From Vreelandella massiliensis (GTDB taxonomy: Bacteria; Pseudomonadota; Gammaproteobacteria; Pseudomonadales; Halomonadaceae), in contig NZ_LT699746.1 in assembly GCF_900155385.1 (NCBI RefSeq), positions 100,041 to 164,040 of the forward strand: a stretch of DNA of 64,000 nt, written 5' to 3'. Below are positions 35,942 to 44,309 of this stretch, one piece after another; positions within the stretch are counted from its first letter, which is position 1, and each line of letters starts with the position of its first letter. A program made the translations under genes and the position numbers. The notes beneath the pieces are model-generated. The model had not been told where the DNA came from and made no database searches. It saw only the letters and a program-made list of their open reading frames with translations.

Positions 35942-35981
35942 GGCACACCACGCCCAAAGGGGGTGGTGTACCCCCTTTGGG
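35942..35981 (-). promoter_or_regulatory. Pseudoknot leader, copy 5 (best example)
   Basis: CCCAAAGGGGG and CCCCCUUUGGG form a perfect 11-bp stem around loop UACACCA, which pairs with downstream UGGUGUG (seven pairs, one U-G). It is 24 bases upstream of the start codon. Confidence 0.75.
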
Positions 35982-36021
35982 TGGATGCAGTGGTAGCGTC
36001 AAGCCGCCACTGCGCGTTGCG

Positions 36022-38067
36022 TCACTTCAGGATGGAGGCGCGAGCCACATCCATCAGTGTTTTCTCTAACTCGCCAAGCTCGTTGACGACGGTAGAGTTG
36101 TCGATGTAATTGACAATCGCATCGTCCAAGATGCCAATGCCAACAAGTTCAACGGATTTGGAAAGCTGCTTGATAGCTTGATGGGTCGCCAACGGGCTGT
36201 CGGGAGAACCATCGGACAAGACAATCAAGACCTTGCGTTCCTCTTGCGTTTTGTTGAGCTCAACCGCGCTGTACCAAAGGGCTTCGGCCAACGCTGTCGT
36301 CCCAACGGGATGCACTGCAAAACGCTGAATCGTTTTATGATTAAGCGTTTCACCATGCTTGAGCATCGGCGTAATGTCGTTTACTGACGAAAACCCCGTA
36401 GCGGCGACATTGACCCCTTTGATGCGTTCAAGCGCCTGTGTGAGCGCCAGTGTTGCGTTACGCGCCACCTGAAAGGGCAGCCTAACGCCCCAACGATGGG
36501 TTGAATCCACTTCCGCAAACGCCTCGGTAAAATCATCGACATTCTCGACGTTGCAGAACGGAACATCACGTTGCGACATACACATGGAGCCGGACATATC
36601 CACTAGAATATGAATCGCCGCGTTGGGCTTCTTAACACGGTCTTTAGCGCTGAAGACGCGGGTATCGCCCACGGCCATGCGCGCTAAATTCTTCGTGTTA
36701 ATGCGCTTACCGCGACGGGAAGGCCGCACTGCTTGACGCTGTGTTGCCTGCACCAAACCGGCGAGACGGTGCTGTAACTTGTGCGAAGTGGCATGGACAT
36801 GGTTCTTAATTCCCTGCCCCAAGCCACTTTCTTCAACAAGTAAGGTGTCGCTAACACCATCAGGGATCGTCACGGGAAAAGAATACGACACCGCTTCTGT
36901 TTCCGCATCCATGTCAGCGCGAAGCGTTCTCATGGGGTCGGGCAGTTCATCACCCCGACCGGCACTCAGCACTTGCTGGGTATTGGTTTGTGCTTTGTCT
37001 TGATCGACATCGCCATCACCGCTACCACTGGGTTTCGTCGTGGAGTCGCCATTGGCATCTTCCTCTCCGTCACCCTCAGCGCTGTTAGTGCTTTTGCTGT
37101 CGTTGTCGCTGGTGTCAGCATCGTCGCTTTGACCATTCGCTCCACCGCTGCTGTCCGATTCATCATCGCCTTCGTCGTCACCCGCGTTACCGCTGGTGTT
37201 GTCGTCAGCTTTCGAATCCTCGGCTTCGCTGCTGCCGTCGCTACCTGCTGCGTCACTGTCATCACCATCGCTGGCATCATCGCTTTCGCCACTCGATGTT
37301 GAATCATCCGATGCCTGGTCATCTTCATCACTGGATGTTTCCGACTGAGCATCATCAGTGTCGTCAGCACTGTTGCTTTCGTCAGTATCGCCATCATCGC
37401 TTGAGTCGTTACTGTCGTCAGCATCATCGGTTTCCGACGGGTTGTTGGCTTCTTCTTCCAGCATGTCCATGATCTGTTCTGCAAGATCAGCGGCACCTCT
37501 GGTTGAAGTGAGCGTGGGCACTTGGCTAAGCAGTCCTTTCAGTCGGATACGCGCACCCTTCTGGAAAGTGTTGCAAAGCGCTGCCTCTGCTTTTTTCAGC
37601 GCATCCTGAAGCATGGTTTGCTTGAGATAATTGCACCGCAAAAAATAGAGGCAATACATTTGAAGAATGCCGATAGCAGGCGTTTCATCGGAAACGTCTT
37701 GAACATAACCGGCTTTTTTCAAATAGTGCCAAATGGCGTCGAGTTCTTTGGCCACGCCTGGATAAGCCTGTGCCATTTCCCGCTCGATGCGGGCATCCTC
37801 GATGATATTGGTGAGCGCGGCATGTGCCCCAGGAATGCGACGAACATTAAAGTTCGTAAAGCGCACATGCGAGGCTTCATGCGCCAAGTAGCCCCAAATC
37901 ACGTCTTTCGGATAATCCGAGGAAATGTTGGGTACTACGATGGTTTCCCCATCCGTATATGCCGAGCTGTCATCGTTGCCAATCGCCACTTTGACGCCCA
38001 GTTTGCGGCCATAAGCGGCGGCTACAATCGGAAGGGCTTTCTGTAGTGTTGAGGCTTGCTTGCTCAT
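36022..38067 (-). CDS. CobT-like VWA-domain protein with an HExxH-type motif
   Basis: The 681 residues comprise an N-terminal domain with a zinc-protease-like LAHEASHVRFT near residue 62, a very acidic low-complexity stretch (Asp, Ser, Glu) at about 205-355, and a C-terminal von Willebrand A domain with the MIDAS motif VDMSGSM near 490, then TGFSS and VLSDGSPDSP. CobT of cobalamin biosynthesis has a similar layout, but no other cobalamin genes are present, so chelatase activity is unlikely. It probably works with the CobS-like AAA ATPase encoded 5 kb upstream, as MoxR/VWA pairs do in complex assembly or remodelling. Similar gene pairs occur on SXT-type elements with unknown function. Confidence 0.8.
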   Translation of the reverse strand: MSKQASTLQKALPIVAAAYGRKLGVKVAIGNDDSSAYTDGETIVVPNISSDYPKDVIWGYLAHEASHVRFTNFNVRRIPGAHAALTNIIEDARIEREMAQAYPGVAKELDAIWHYLKKAGYVQDVSDETPAIGILQMYCLYFLRCNYLKQTMLQDALKKAEAALCNTFQKGARIRLKGLLSQVPTLTSTRGAADLAEQIMDMLEEEANNPSETDDADDSNDSSDDGDTDESNSADDTDDAQSETSSDEDDQASDDSTSSGESDDASDGDDSDAAGSDGSSEAEDSKADDNTSGNAGDDEGDDESDSSGGANGQSDDADTSDNDSKSTNSAEGDGEEDANGDSTTKPSGSGDGDVDQDKAQTNTQQVLSAGRGDELPDPMRTLRADMDAETEAVSYSFPVTIPDGVSDTLLVEESGLGQGIKNHVHATSHKLQHRLAGLVQATQRQAVRPSRRGKRINTKNLARMAVGDTRVFSAKDRVKKPNAAIHILVDMSGSMCMSQRDVPFCNVENVDDFTEAFAEVDSTHRWGVRLPFQVARNATLALTQALERIKGVNVAATGFSSVNDITPMLKHGETLNHKTIQRFAVHPVGTTALAEALWYSAVELNKTQEERKVLIVLSDGSPDSPLATHQAIKQLSKSVELVGIGILDDAIVNYIDNSTVVNELGELEKTLMDVARASILK

Positions 38068-38092
38068 TGTGTACTCCTAGCATCATGTTAAG

Positions 38093-38131
38093 AGCACACC
38101 CACCCGAACGGGTGGGTGTGCCCGTTCTGGG
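38093..38131 (-). promoter_or_regulatory. Pseudoknot leader, copy 6
   Basis: GAACGGG pairs with CCCGUUC, with outer CCC/GGG, and loop CACACCCA pairs with downstream UGGGUGUG (eight pairs, no wobble). It lies 26 bases before the VWA gene. Confidence 0.75.
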
Positions 38132-38153
38132 TGGTGAGAGAGCGTGCTGGTGC

Positions 38154-39359
38154 TTACCAGGCGCCCCAATCAACAGACGCGACCTTTTGGGTTTCAGGCT
38201 GGGTTGTTGACGTTGAATCGTCTTCGCCCTGCTCCTGATCCGCTTCGGTCGGCGCGTCGGTGTCAGCACTTTCGTCGCCGGATAGCAGGCTATCCAAGTC
38301 GCCGAACATGCTGTCGAAATCATCCCCGTCGTCACCGTCAGCGTTAGCTTCAGAGTCGGCAGCGTCAGCATCGGCAGTCGATGTGGACGCGCTTTCGGAA
38401 GCATCGGCATGAGCGGGTTGAGAGGATGTATCCGTGGTGTGAGCTTCACTGCTGTCAGAAGCGTCTGCTGTTTCATCAGCATCGTCCTGGTCAGCATCAT
38501 CTGTTGGTGTTGCCGTAGCGCCACCAGACAGATAGGTGTGAATCTCGTCTGTGCTCAATACAAGCGCGTTGTGCTTGAGTTGAGCGAGGTTGGTGCCTGT
38601 TACACTCGCATCGCCATAAAGGTCGATTGTCTCCTGCAACAGATCGTTCAGTGCATCAAACTTGGCATCCAAGAACGTCAACCCACTCACCTTGAAACGC
38701 AGGTTTTGCCACGTTGCCACGGTGCGCGGATCAACTTTTGATACACTTGCCTTGCCGTACTTGTCGTAAAACTTTCGGGCCGTTTTTTGAATTTCGGTAA
38801 TGAGCGAATCGCTCATTTCCACTTTACCGCCAACGTGTTCTTCCGCACCTGCCACGGGGGCAAGTTGGTAGATTTTAAAGCTGGCGGAAATCCTGTCTCT
38901 CACGTCTTCGACCGGAAGCGCTGAACGGCGAATCTCATTGGAAAAGCCAGGATTTTCAGCGATCCAATCTTCAAGAGACTGATCGTAAGAGGCCAAGAAT
39001 TTTTCCTTGGCGTCCTCAAACTTCTTGATCAGCATTTCCAGTTTAGGCACCACTTTGGAAACGACATCCTGCGGGATGGCATAGCCGCCCATCAGCGGTA
39101 CGCCGTGGTCTGTGACCGTGTTGCGGATGGTTTCGCGCAGCGTGCGGAACACCTTGAGATCATCGGGATTGCAGATTTTTTTGTTGCCAATCTGCGCCAC
39201 CTTGGCGGGAGGCAGCTTGCCGCCATCACCAAGCCGGATGTCTTCGGCTTTCAACTGGGTTTGGCCTGACCAAACCGAAACGTTTAATTGAACCAGGGCG
39301 ACCTGATCCAGTGTTTCAGTGTTGGTGTCGGCAGCTTTTGCGTTGTTGCGAGTCATCAT
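38154..39359 (-). CDS. DUF3150-like protein with acidic tail
   Basis: The start at 39359 has AGGAG seven bases upstream; the longer frame covers the leader and is rejected. The 401-residue product has a helical N-terminal two-thirds like DUF3150, which often lies beside CobS/CobT-like genes. The C-terminal third is low complexity (Asp, Ala, Ser, Thr, Glu) and ends in a distinctive VDWGAW. It probably forms a functional set with the AAA ATPase and the VWA protein. No enzymatic motif is seen. It is preceded by both a pseudoknot and a promoter-like repeat. Confidence 0.65.
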   Translation of the reverse strand: MMTRNNAKAADTNTETLDQVALVQLNVSVWSGQTQLKAEDIRLGDGGKLPPAKVAQIGNKKICNPDDLKVFRTLRETIRNTVTDHGVPLMGGYAIPQDVVSKVVPKLEMLIKKFEDAKEKFLASYDQSLEDWIAENPGFSNEIRRSALPVEDVRDRISASFKIYQLAPVAGAEEHVGGKVEMSDSLITEIQKTARKFYDKYGKASVSKVDPRTVATWQNLRFKVSGLTFLDAKFDALNDLLQETIDLYGDASVTGTNLAQLKHNALVLSTDEIHTYLSGGATATPTDDADQDDADETADASDSSEAHTTDTSSQPAHADASESASTSTADADAADSEANADGDDGDDFDSMFGDLDSLLSGDESADTDAPTEADQEQGEDDSTSTTQPETQKVASVDWGAW

Positions 39360-39400
39360 GCGGAGTCTCCTAAGAGAAATTGCGCGCACGACACCCAAGC

Positions 39401-39452
39401 GACACACACAACTCTCCCGCAACGGGATAAGTTATCGTGTCCCGTTGGGAGG
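39401..39452 (-). promoter_or_regulatory. Pseudoknot leader, copy 7
   Basis: CUCCC-AACGGGA pairs with UCCCGUU-G-CGGGAG, and loop AUAACU pairs with downstream AGUUGU (six pairs, one U-G). It lies 42 bases before the DUF3150-like gene. Confidence 0.65.
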
Positions 39453-39534
39453 AAGTGCGTAGTGGTGAAGGTAACAATGCCAGAGCGGCATTGTTGAACT
39501 GAGAAGGGCTAAACAGCAGTGAGCTGTTAGCAAA

Positions 39535-39588
39535 GATGAATCCGTATGTTTTGAGTGTTCGGCAAACACTATCGCTCAAAGAGCAACA
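39535..39588 (-). promoter_or_regulatory. Shared 53-bp upstream element, copy A
   Basis: This element, with core AGTGTTTGCCGAACACTC in the minus sense, recurs at 44254 and 45437 with about 80-90 percent identity by eye. It lies upstream of the DUF3150-like gene and just downstream of the exo terminator, so it probably holds the promoter or activator site that restarts transcription. Confidence 0.6.
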
Positions 39589-39625
39589 ATTTGAGTCTAT
39601 CGGCGTCAGCGGCAATCTTCAACCC

Positions 39626-39652
39626 AAAAAAAACCCGCCAGCGGCGGGTTTT
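39626..39652 (-). terminator. Terminator after exo
   Basis: In the minus sense AAAACCCGCC and GGCGGGTTTT form a stem followed by a run of T residues, immediately after the exo stop codon. It separates the cobS-bet-exo transcript from the next unit. Confidence 0.9.
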
Positions 39653-39659
39653 AAAGGGC

Positions 39660-40694
39660 TTAGAAAAAGGCATCGGGAATGACTTTCGTAGGCTTGTTGG
39701 ATTGCTCCACCACCTCTTTGTCATTGATATTCCGAGGCGCTTCTTCTGTCACCGTGACGCGGTGGCGCATGGAACTGGGTTTGCGGTAAGCGTTTAACGT
39801 TTCATCATCAAGATCAAGCTGATCGTCGACGATTTTGCGATAGTTGACGCTCCCCTCTTGCTCGTACTGCGTGACCATAACACCCGCGAACTCGCCGCGT
39901 TTGTACTCGTCACCTAGCAAGCCCAGCATGGTATCCACCAGCGGTTTTTGCTGTTCCTGAAGCTGTTTGATACGGGCCTTCATATCGTCAATTTCTTTCT
40001 GATACGTCCGGTAATACGCAGCGGCTTGGCGCCACGCTTCCGCATCTTCTCCTTCAGGGATGTAGTGATCCAGCACAGGGTCTTTCTCCGGTGCGGATCG
40101 GGTTTGCACCTGCTTCCAGAACGCCGCCACGTCGCGCAAAAGCTGCTTGGCAAACGCCGCGTCGCGCTGGATTTCAAACGACCGCAACGTAATGCTGCCA
40201 TCGCTTTCTTCTTTGCCAAACACCAGCGTCCCTTTGGGCGCCAGCAAGCAAAGCATTTGAAACTGCATCTGCACCCAGTACATGCGAAACGCAGTTGATT
40301 GCTCCCCCTGGTCTTCGATCTCTTTCCACACCTTTTGTCCTGGTGCCTTAATCTCGACAGGGTGATTATCATCATTGATGCCGTCCAACGACGCCCGCAG
40401 TAGCGGTGACTTCTTGGACTGCACGCAGACGGGCAACATCATGTCGCCGGTTTGCTGTTCCCACTCAGCGCGGATTTTGGCCTCGATGGCGTTGCCACGC
40501 TGTACGTTGGGGTTTTGCGACAGGTCGGGCGCACTGGCGTAACCCGTCTTTTCTGCCCAAAGCTGCCATTTTGACTTGTACGGACTGATGCCAGCCAGCA
40601 CGACCGCATCGGTAGCGGTAATGCCTTCCTGGCGCCAATCCAGCCAATCTTGCTCGCCTTGTGTGACGTTGATGGTGTCGTAGTGCAGTGCCAT
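39660..40694 (-). CDS. exo: YqaJ/lambda Exo-like 5'-3' exonuclease
   Basis: Exo resects double-stranded DNA to make the single strands that the Bet partner anneals. The 344-residue protein has the YqaJ-type fold: WLDWRQEGITATDAVVLAG near residue 17, then NVQRGNAIEAKIR, LRASLDGIND near 100, and VEIKAP near 112 with the metal-binding D and E-K of PD-(D/E)XK nucleases. A coiled segment lies near 225-255. The C terminus IPDAFF is shared with the gene at 42553. GGAG precedes the ATG. SXT and IncA/C elements carry the same bet-exo pair for recombination. Confidence 0.88.
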   Translation of the reverse strand: MALHYDTINVTQGEQDWLDWRQEGITATDAVVLAGISPYKSKWQLWAEKTGYASAPDLSQNPNVQRGNAIEAKIRAEWEQQTGDMMLPVCVQSKKSPLLRASLDGINDDNHPVEIKAPGQKVWKEIEDQGEQSTAFRMYWVQMQFQMLCLLAPKGTLVFGKEESDGSITLRSFEIQRDAAFAKQLLRDVAAFWKQVQTRSAPEKDPVLDHYIPEGEDAEAWRQAAAYYRTYQKEIDDMKARIKQLQEQQKPLVDTMLGLLGDEYKRGEFAGVMVTQYEQEGSVNYRKIVDDQLDLDDETLNAYRKPSSMRHRVTVTEEAPRNINDKEVVEQSNKPTKVIPDAFF

Positions 40695-40725
40695 TTGGAT
40701 AACTCCTTCATCATGTTATCCCTAC

Positions 40726-40767
40726 GGACACACAAGCCCCCAGTGGGCAATGTATGTCCACTAGGGG
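40726..40767 (-). promoter_or_regulatory. Pseudoknot leader, copy 8
   Basis: A ten-bp stem (CCCCUAGUGG with CCACUGGGGG) encloses loop ACAUACA, which pairs with downstream UGUGUGU (seven pairs, one U-G in the middle). It lies 32 bases before exo and one base after the stop of the 27-residue ORF. Confidence 0.75.
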
Positions 40768-40851
40768 TTATTGCGATTCGATCACTGCCGCGATGGCGAC
40801 AGCCCCGATTAAGGCGATAGTCGATAGCGTACCCAGGATTAACGGCATCAT
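40768..40851 (-). CDS. 27-residue hydrophobic mini-protein
   Basis: The ATG overlaps the stop codon of the upstream gene (ATGATG/TGA), so translation could be coupled. The product is nearly all one membrane span (LILGTLSTIALIGAVAIAAV) ending in IESQ. It lies between a 179-residue unknown gene and the exo leader. Real translation is likely but not proven. It parallels the 36-residue membrane protein at the other end of the block. Confidence 0.5.
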   Translation of the reverse strand: MMPLILGTLSTIALIGAVAIAAVIESQ

Positions 40852-41387
40852 GCGGCATCATCCTCACGCTGAGAATGAGCCGTTTGAGCCAACAGCGCTT
40901 GATAGCGTTGCTCGCCTTCTCGATAAGAAAGCGTGCCGCTATTGATACGCTGTAAGATCGAGGTGACTTCGCAACCGACCTGCCATTCCGATGTAGCGCT
41001 CATGCGCTCTAAAGCCCCGTTATCAAGCGTTTGAAACCCCGAACGAATAAGCTCGTCCAGTGTTTCAATGGCATTTTGATAGCAGGCGTGTCCTTGAAAT
41101 CCATTGGCCGCGTAATACTGCGCACGGAAAATGGATGGGTTCGTTGGATCGACCAAAATGGTCGCCCACTGCTGGATGCGATCATTGCGCAGCTCAATGC
41201 CGCACAGATTTGTCAGCTCACCTTGGCAGTGCTCGCGCACGGCGTCCCAGGCGGCTTGAAAAGGTGTCGCATCTACCTCACTAGCAAAACCGATTAAGTC
41301 GGTATCACCCGTGGATTCCGCTTCCTCAATCAGCTCCATGACAGAGAGATAAAAGGAATGGTGCAGGGGAAAAGTGGTTGTCGACAT
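40848..41387 (-). CDS. Unknown 179-residue protein
   Basis: The ATG at 41387 follows GAGG by six bases, right after a pseudoknot leader. The product is soluble and helical, with an acidic N-terminal half containing ELIEEAESTGDTDLIGFASEV and a single CQGELTNLCGIEL pair of Cys residues near 60. No family is recognised. It lies between bet and exo, as small unknown genes often do on related elements. Confidence 0.55.
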   Translation of the reverse strand: MSTTTFPLHHSFYLSVMELIEEAESTGDTDLIGFASEVDATPFQAAWDAVREHCQGELTNLCGIELRNDRIQQWATILVDPTNPSIFRAQYYAANGFQGHACYQNAIETLDELIRSGFQTLDNGALERMSATSEWQVGCEVTSILQRINSGTLSYREGEQRYQALLAQTAHSQREDDAA

Positions 41388-41412
41388 GGTGTGCCTCATT
41401 GAAATCAATGCA

Positions 41413-41454
41413 GGCACACCCCTCCCCTAGCGGGAAGGTGTATGCCCGCTAGGG
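41413..41454 (-). promoter_or_regulatory. Pseudoknot leader, copy 9
   Basis: CCCUAGCGGG and CCCGCUAGGG form a perfect ten-bp stem; loop UACACC pairs with downstream GGUGUG (six pairs, one U-G). It lies 26 bases before the 179-residue gene. Confidence 0.75.
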
Positions 41455-41492
41455 ATGGGTGTTTGAGCCAAAGGCTCGATATGAAGATGCGG

Positions 41493-42467
41493 TTACGCTT
41501 GCTCGTCAGGCGCTTCAGGTGCCGGATCGGCATCATTGGCGCTATCAGCGTTTGGCGTTTCCGCACGCTTTTGTGTGGGTTCTACTTCGTCGTCGCTTAG
41601 CGGCGTGTGCATAAGCTCTGACTCCGATAGATCATTCACAAAGCGCTTTTTGACCGCTTCGCTCAAGTTTGGGTGCTTTTGCACCCATTCCATCGCAGCG
41701 CGCCAGCACTGCTTTGATTCAGCCCGTTGCAAAAGCTGCTTGCGCATACTTTTCTCGCTATCGCTTAGCTCACTATCAGAAGCGGGCGGCAACAGCGTCG
41801 GGGATGGTGAGTTCGGGGTAATGTCGACCTCATTGCCATCGCTTGAACGATTATTGCGGATGTTGTCGGCTTCATCGGCGTCATAGACACCGGAGAAGCC
41901 AAAGGCCATGCGAATAGCCTGGATCAAGACCTTGTGACGGTGCATACGCTTGGTATGCGTTTGCCACGGCCCAGAGCGGCCTTTGCGCGGCGGCTTGTAG
42001 ACTTCATCCAAGTGCTCGCGCACCGTGATCGAAGTCATGCCTTTAATGTGCATGGTGCATTCAATCCATTCGTAGCCGTCTACTTCCGCCCCCTGCATTC
42101 GAATCATGTTGTCGGAATACCGGAACTCGTAGCCCTGAAAATCAGGTTGGCGCCGCAAGATTGATACCCAGCCATCCACGCCAATCACGGGAATAATGCC
42201 GCCCTTGTCGGGGAAGGCATAAATCTCCTTGGTCAGCGGGTTAAGCCCATACTGCTCAGAGACAATGCAGAGCATCATCAGCTGTTCATTCGTGGGCTGT
42301 TGGCCGTAAGGCACCTTGAAGCAGTCGTTTTTCAGCACATTCCACAGTTTTTCCGGCTCGACGTTCCCCAGGCGTTCGGCCATGCGAACGATTAAGGATT
42401 TGTCGTTATCGCCGTTCGGCTGCGAAGTGGCTGGTTGCTGCTGTTGCTGGATAGGTGATTGCATCAT
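41493..42467 (-). CDS. bet: Bet/RecT-type single-strand annealing protein
   Basis: Bet anneals complementary single strands and works with Exo in homologous recombination. The 324-residue protein has the family core: LCIVSEQYGLNPLTKEIYAFP near residue 65, then IIPVIGVDGWVSI near 92, and KVLIQAIRMAFGFSGVYDADEA near 180. The N terminus is Gln/Pro-rich, and the C terminal 110 residues are polar and acidic. AAGGA before the ATG supports the start. Bet and Exo here are separated by two small genes, but the order bet then exo in the transcript matches SXT and IncA/C relatives. Confidence 0.92.
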   Translation of the reverse strand: MMQSPIQQQQQPATSQPNGDNDKSLIVRMAERLGNVEPEKLWNVLKNDCFKVPYGQQPTNEQLMMLCIVSEQYGLNPLTKEIYAFPDKGGIIPVIGVDGWVSILRRQPDFQGYEFRYSDNMIRMQGAEVDGYEWIECTMHIKGMTSITVREHLDEVYKPPRKGRSGPWQTHTKRMHRHKVLIQAIRMAFGFSGVYDADEADNIRNNRSSDGNEVDITPNSPSPTLLPPASDSELSDSEKSMRKQLLQRAESKQCWRAAMEWVQKHPNLSEAVKKRFVNDLSESELMHTPLSDDEVEPTQKRAETPNADSANDADPAPEAPDEQA

Positions 42468-42493
42468 GGTTTCCTTCTTTCAGAATGAAAAAA

Positions 42494-42540
42494 GGGGCAT
42501 CACCTATCCCCAGTGGGGCATCAGTGATACCCCATCAGGG
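42494..42540 (-). promoter_or_regulatory. Pseudoknot leader, copy 10
   Basis: UGGGG pairs with CCCCA and outer CCC with GGG; loop UAUCAC pairs with downstream GUGAUG (six pairs, one U-G). It lies 27 bases before bet. Confidence 0.7.
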
Positions 42541-42552
42541 TGGAGGGTCTAG

Positions 42553-43080
42553 CTAGAAAAACGCATCGGGTATCCGACTAGATCGAATATCCAATGGCTC
42601 ACCAGCCAGCCCTAATTGAATAGCGAGGCCATATCGGTACTCGTCGATTAGCGTGTCAGAAACATCGCCAAGTCGAAGTAGTTCCGCAACCTCGATCCAG
42701 CATCGCTTTGCATCCGGCAACTGTTCGTTGTCGTCGTAGCTAAACTGGATTTGCGGCTCATTCTCCAAACGGAACGTCTGGTGAAAGCTATTGCTAATCG
42801 CAACAAGCGCTATGAGCAGTTTGTGATCATGGGGTAACGACAACATCCCACTGCCGGACATATCCGACGGGTTAATGACGTTTGGCCCCATCATCGTATC
42901 GAGCGTAATCACGGCACTTTCAGCGCGTAGCAGCTCCCCCTTGTCGGGGGAACATACAAGCTGAGAGGCGTGGGCGACTTCTTGGCAGCTTTCCCAGAGC
43001 ACGTCCAGGTAAGCCGTCATATTGGGCTTGTCGATAGATTGCGACTCCCAATACACCCATTTGTCGGTAAGCGTCTCCAT
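42553..43080 (-). CDS. Unknown 175-residue protein ending in IPDAFF
   Basis: The ATG at 43080 has AAGGAGG about six bases upstream; it lies 11 bases after the cobS-like stop and is the only gap in this part of the block without a pseudoknot leader. The product is acidic and helical, with no known domain. Its last six residues, IPDAFF, are identical to the end of the Exo protein, which suggests a shared binding tail, in the way that bacterial SSB uses a short hydrophobic tip. No function can be assigned. Confidence 0.6.
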   Translation of the reverse strand: METLTDKWVYWESQSIDKPNMTAYLDVLWESCQEVAHASQLVCSPDKGELLRAESAVITLDTMMGPNVINPSDMSGSGMLSLPHDHKLLIALVAISNSFHQTFRLENEPQIQFSYDDNEQLPDAKRCWIEVAELLRLGDVSDTLIDEYRYGLAIQLGLAGEPLDIRSSRIPDAFF

Positions 43081-43091
43081 CACTGCCCTCC

Positions 43092-44129
43092 TTAATCATG
43101 CCATTCAGGAAAGATGGCATTGCACAGTTGCAGGATGGCTTCACGCTCGTAGTCGTTGAGGCGGCGCAGATGCGCAATATGCAGCGCATACGACAAGGCA
43201 TTGCGCTCACCTTCAGCATTGGTGCTAGAACGAAACTGAACAGCCAGTTGCGCCCACAACACCATTTTGCGTGTCGAGATGGGTTCGGACATCGCCACAG
43301 ATTCTTCGCCGTATTCGGTTTTGACGGAAAGCGTCTGTTCGCCCTTAAACACCTCGCGCACTTCGTTGGCCACGCCAATCATCGCTTTATGGATAGCCTC
43401 ACCAAGTTCCGGCGCCACTTTGGCGAGAATGGCGGCTTCCACGTCTTCATGCGGATAGTCGACGGTCATAAACCGATAACGATCCATCGCGGCCATGTTT
43501 TGCATGGTAATACCGGCGTATTGGCCGGTTTCGTCACCATTACCCATTGAGTTCGCCGTGGCGACAATACGAAACGCAGGGTGAGGATGGATCACCTCGC
43601 CTGCATTTTGCGCAATCACCAAGGGGCGACCTTCAAGAATGTCATTCAGGCCGGTCAGTTCCGCCGGTTCCATCATGTCAATCTCGTTAAGCACCAGTAC
43701 ATGCCCTTCCTTCATGGCCAGCGCCAGCGGGCCATATTGGAATTGCATTTCAGGCGGCGCACCAGGCGTTGTCGACATCATGGCGTGATAGCCCACAAGG
43801 TCGGTCATTTCGGTGCGGCTGGTGCAAGTGATTTGTTGCACAGGCCAGTTCAAACGGGCGCAGACTTCCGTAATCAGTGAAGTCTTACCCGTGCCTTTAT
43901 GGCCAGAAATGAACAGCCCAGTGTTCATCGGGCATTCCAAAAACGCCAACGCTTCACGCAAGGGCTCCTTACGAAAAACATAGTTGTCGTCGGATTTCGG
44001 AATGGCAACGTGGTTGGGATCAGCAAACCCATTCACCGCAAATCCTTTTGGTGCATCAATGCCGAACGTGTCAGCAACGATAAAGGCTTTCTGGGCGGCG
44101 TGGAATTGCTCTTGCTGCATAGCGGTCAT
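43092..44129 (-). CDS. cobS: CobS-like (MoxR-type) AAA+ ATPase
   Basis: The 345-residue AAA+ protein carries Walker A in GLFISGHKGTGKTSLI near residue 80, Walker B in VLVLNEIDMMEPAE near 140, and sensor/arginine regions in FRIVATANSMGNGD near 190 and DRYRFMTVDYPHED near 220. It resembles CobS of the cobalt chelatase and other MoxR ATPases. With no cobalamin genes nearby, it probably remodels a protein complex together with the VWA protein at 36022. The ATG at 44129 has GAGGA eight bases upstream. A promoter-like repeat and pseudoknot precede it, so it heads the bet-exo transcript. Confidence 0.85.
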   Translation of the reverse strand: MTAMQQEQFHAAQKAFIVADTFGIDAPKGFAVNGFADPNHVAIPKSDDNYVFRKEPLREALAFLECPMNTGLFISGHKGTGKTSLITEVCARLNWPVQQITCTSRTEMTDLVGYHAMMSTTPGAPPEMQFQYGPLALAMKEGHVLVLNEIDMMEPAELTGLNDILEGRPLVIAQNAGEVIHPHPAFRIVATANSMGNGDETGQYAGITMQNMAAMDRYRFMTVDYPHEDVEAAILAKVAPELGEAIHKAMIGVANEVREVFKGEQTLSVKTEYGEESVAMSEPISTRKMVLWAQLAVQFRSSTNAEGERNALSYALHIAHLRRLNDYEREAILQLCNAIFPEWHD

Positions 44130-44168
44130 GGTAGGTTCCTCATTAGTAGAAATGAAAAAACCCTGCCA

Positions 44169-44212
44169 CGACACAAACCACCCCGAAGGGGCGTGTTTAT
44201 GCCCCGACAGGG
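44169..44212 (-). promoter_or_regulatory. Pseudoknot leader, copy 11
   Basis: GGGG pairs with CCCC and outer CCC with GGG; loop CAUAAAC pairs with downstream GUUUGUG (seven pairs, one U-G). It is 40 bases before the cobS-like gene. Confidence 0.7.
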
Positions 44213-44253
44213 TGATCTGCAAGAACGCGCAAGCAGTGAGCTTGGCGTCGTAG

Positions 44254-44306
44254 GTGAGTCTGTATGTTTTAAGTGTTCAGCAAACACTATCGCTCAAAGA
44301 GCAACA
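44254..44306 (-). promoter_or_regulatory. Shared 53-bp upstream element, copy B
   Basis: It matches the copy at 39535 over almost its whole length, with the core AGTGTTTGCTGAACACTT in the minus sense. It lies between the stop of the 120-residue membrane protein gene and the cobS leader, so it is placed as a promoter or activator site of the cobS-bet-exo transcript. Confidence 0.6.
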
Positions 44307-44309
44307 CAA

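Noticed and set aside
35919..36002. N-terminal extensions that would translate the pseudoknot leaders (here and at 45269-45379, 39360-39422 and elsewhere)
   Set aside because: Good ribosome binding sites precede the inner starts, and the leader bases follow RNA pairing, not codon patterns.
36966..37496. A long Met/Thr-rich open frame within the acidic region of the VWA gene
   Set aside because: It is a frame shadow of the Asp/Ser repeat coding sequence.
36022..44129. Cobalamin biosynthesis by the CobS- and CobT-like genes
   Set aside because: No CobN or other cobalamin genes are present and the genes lie among recombination and replication genes.
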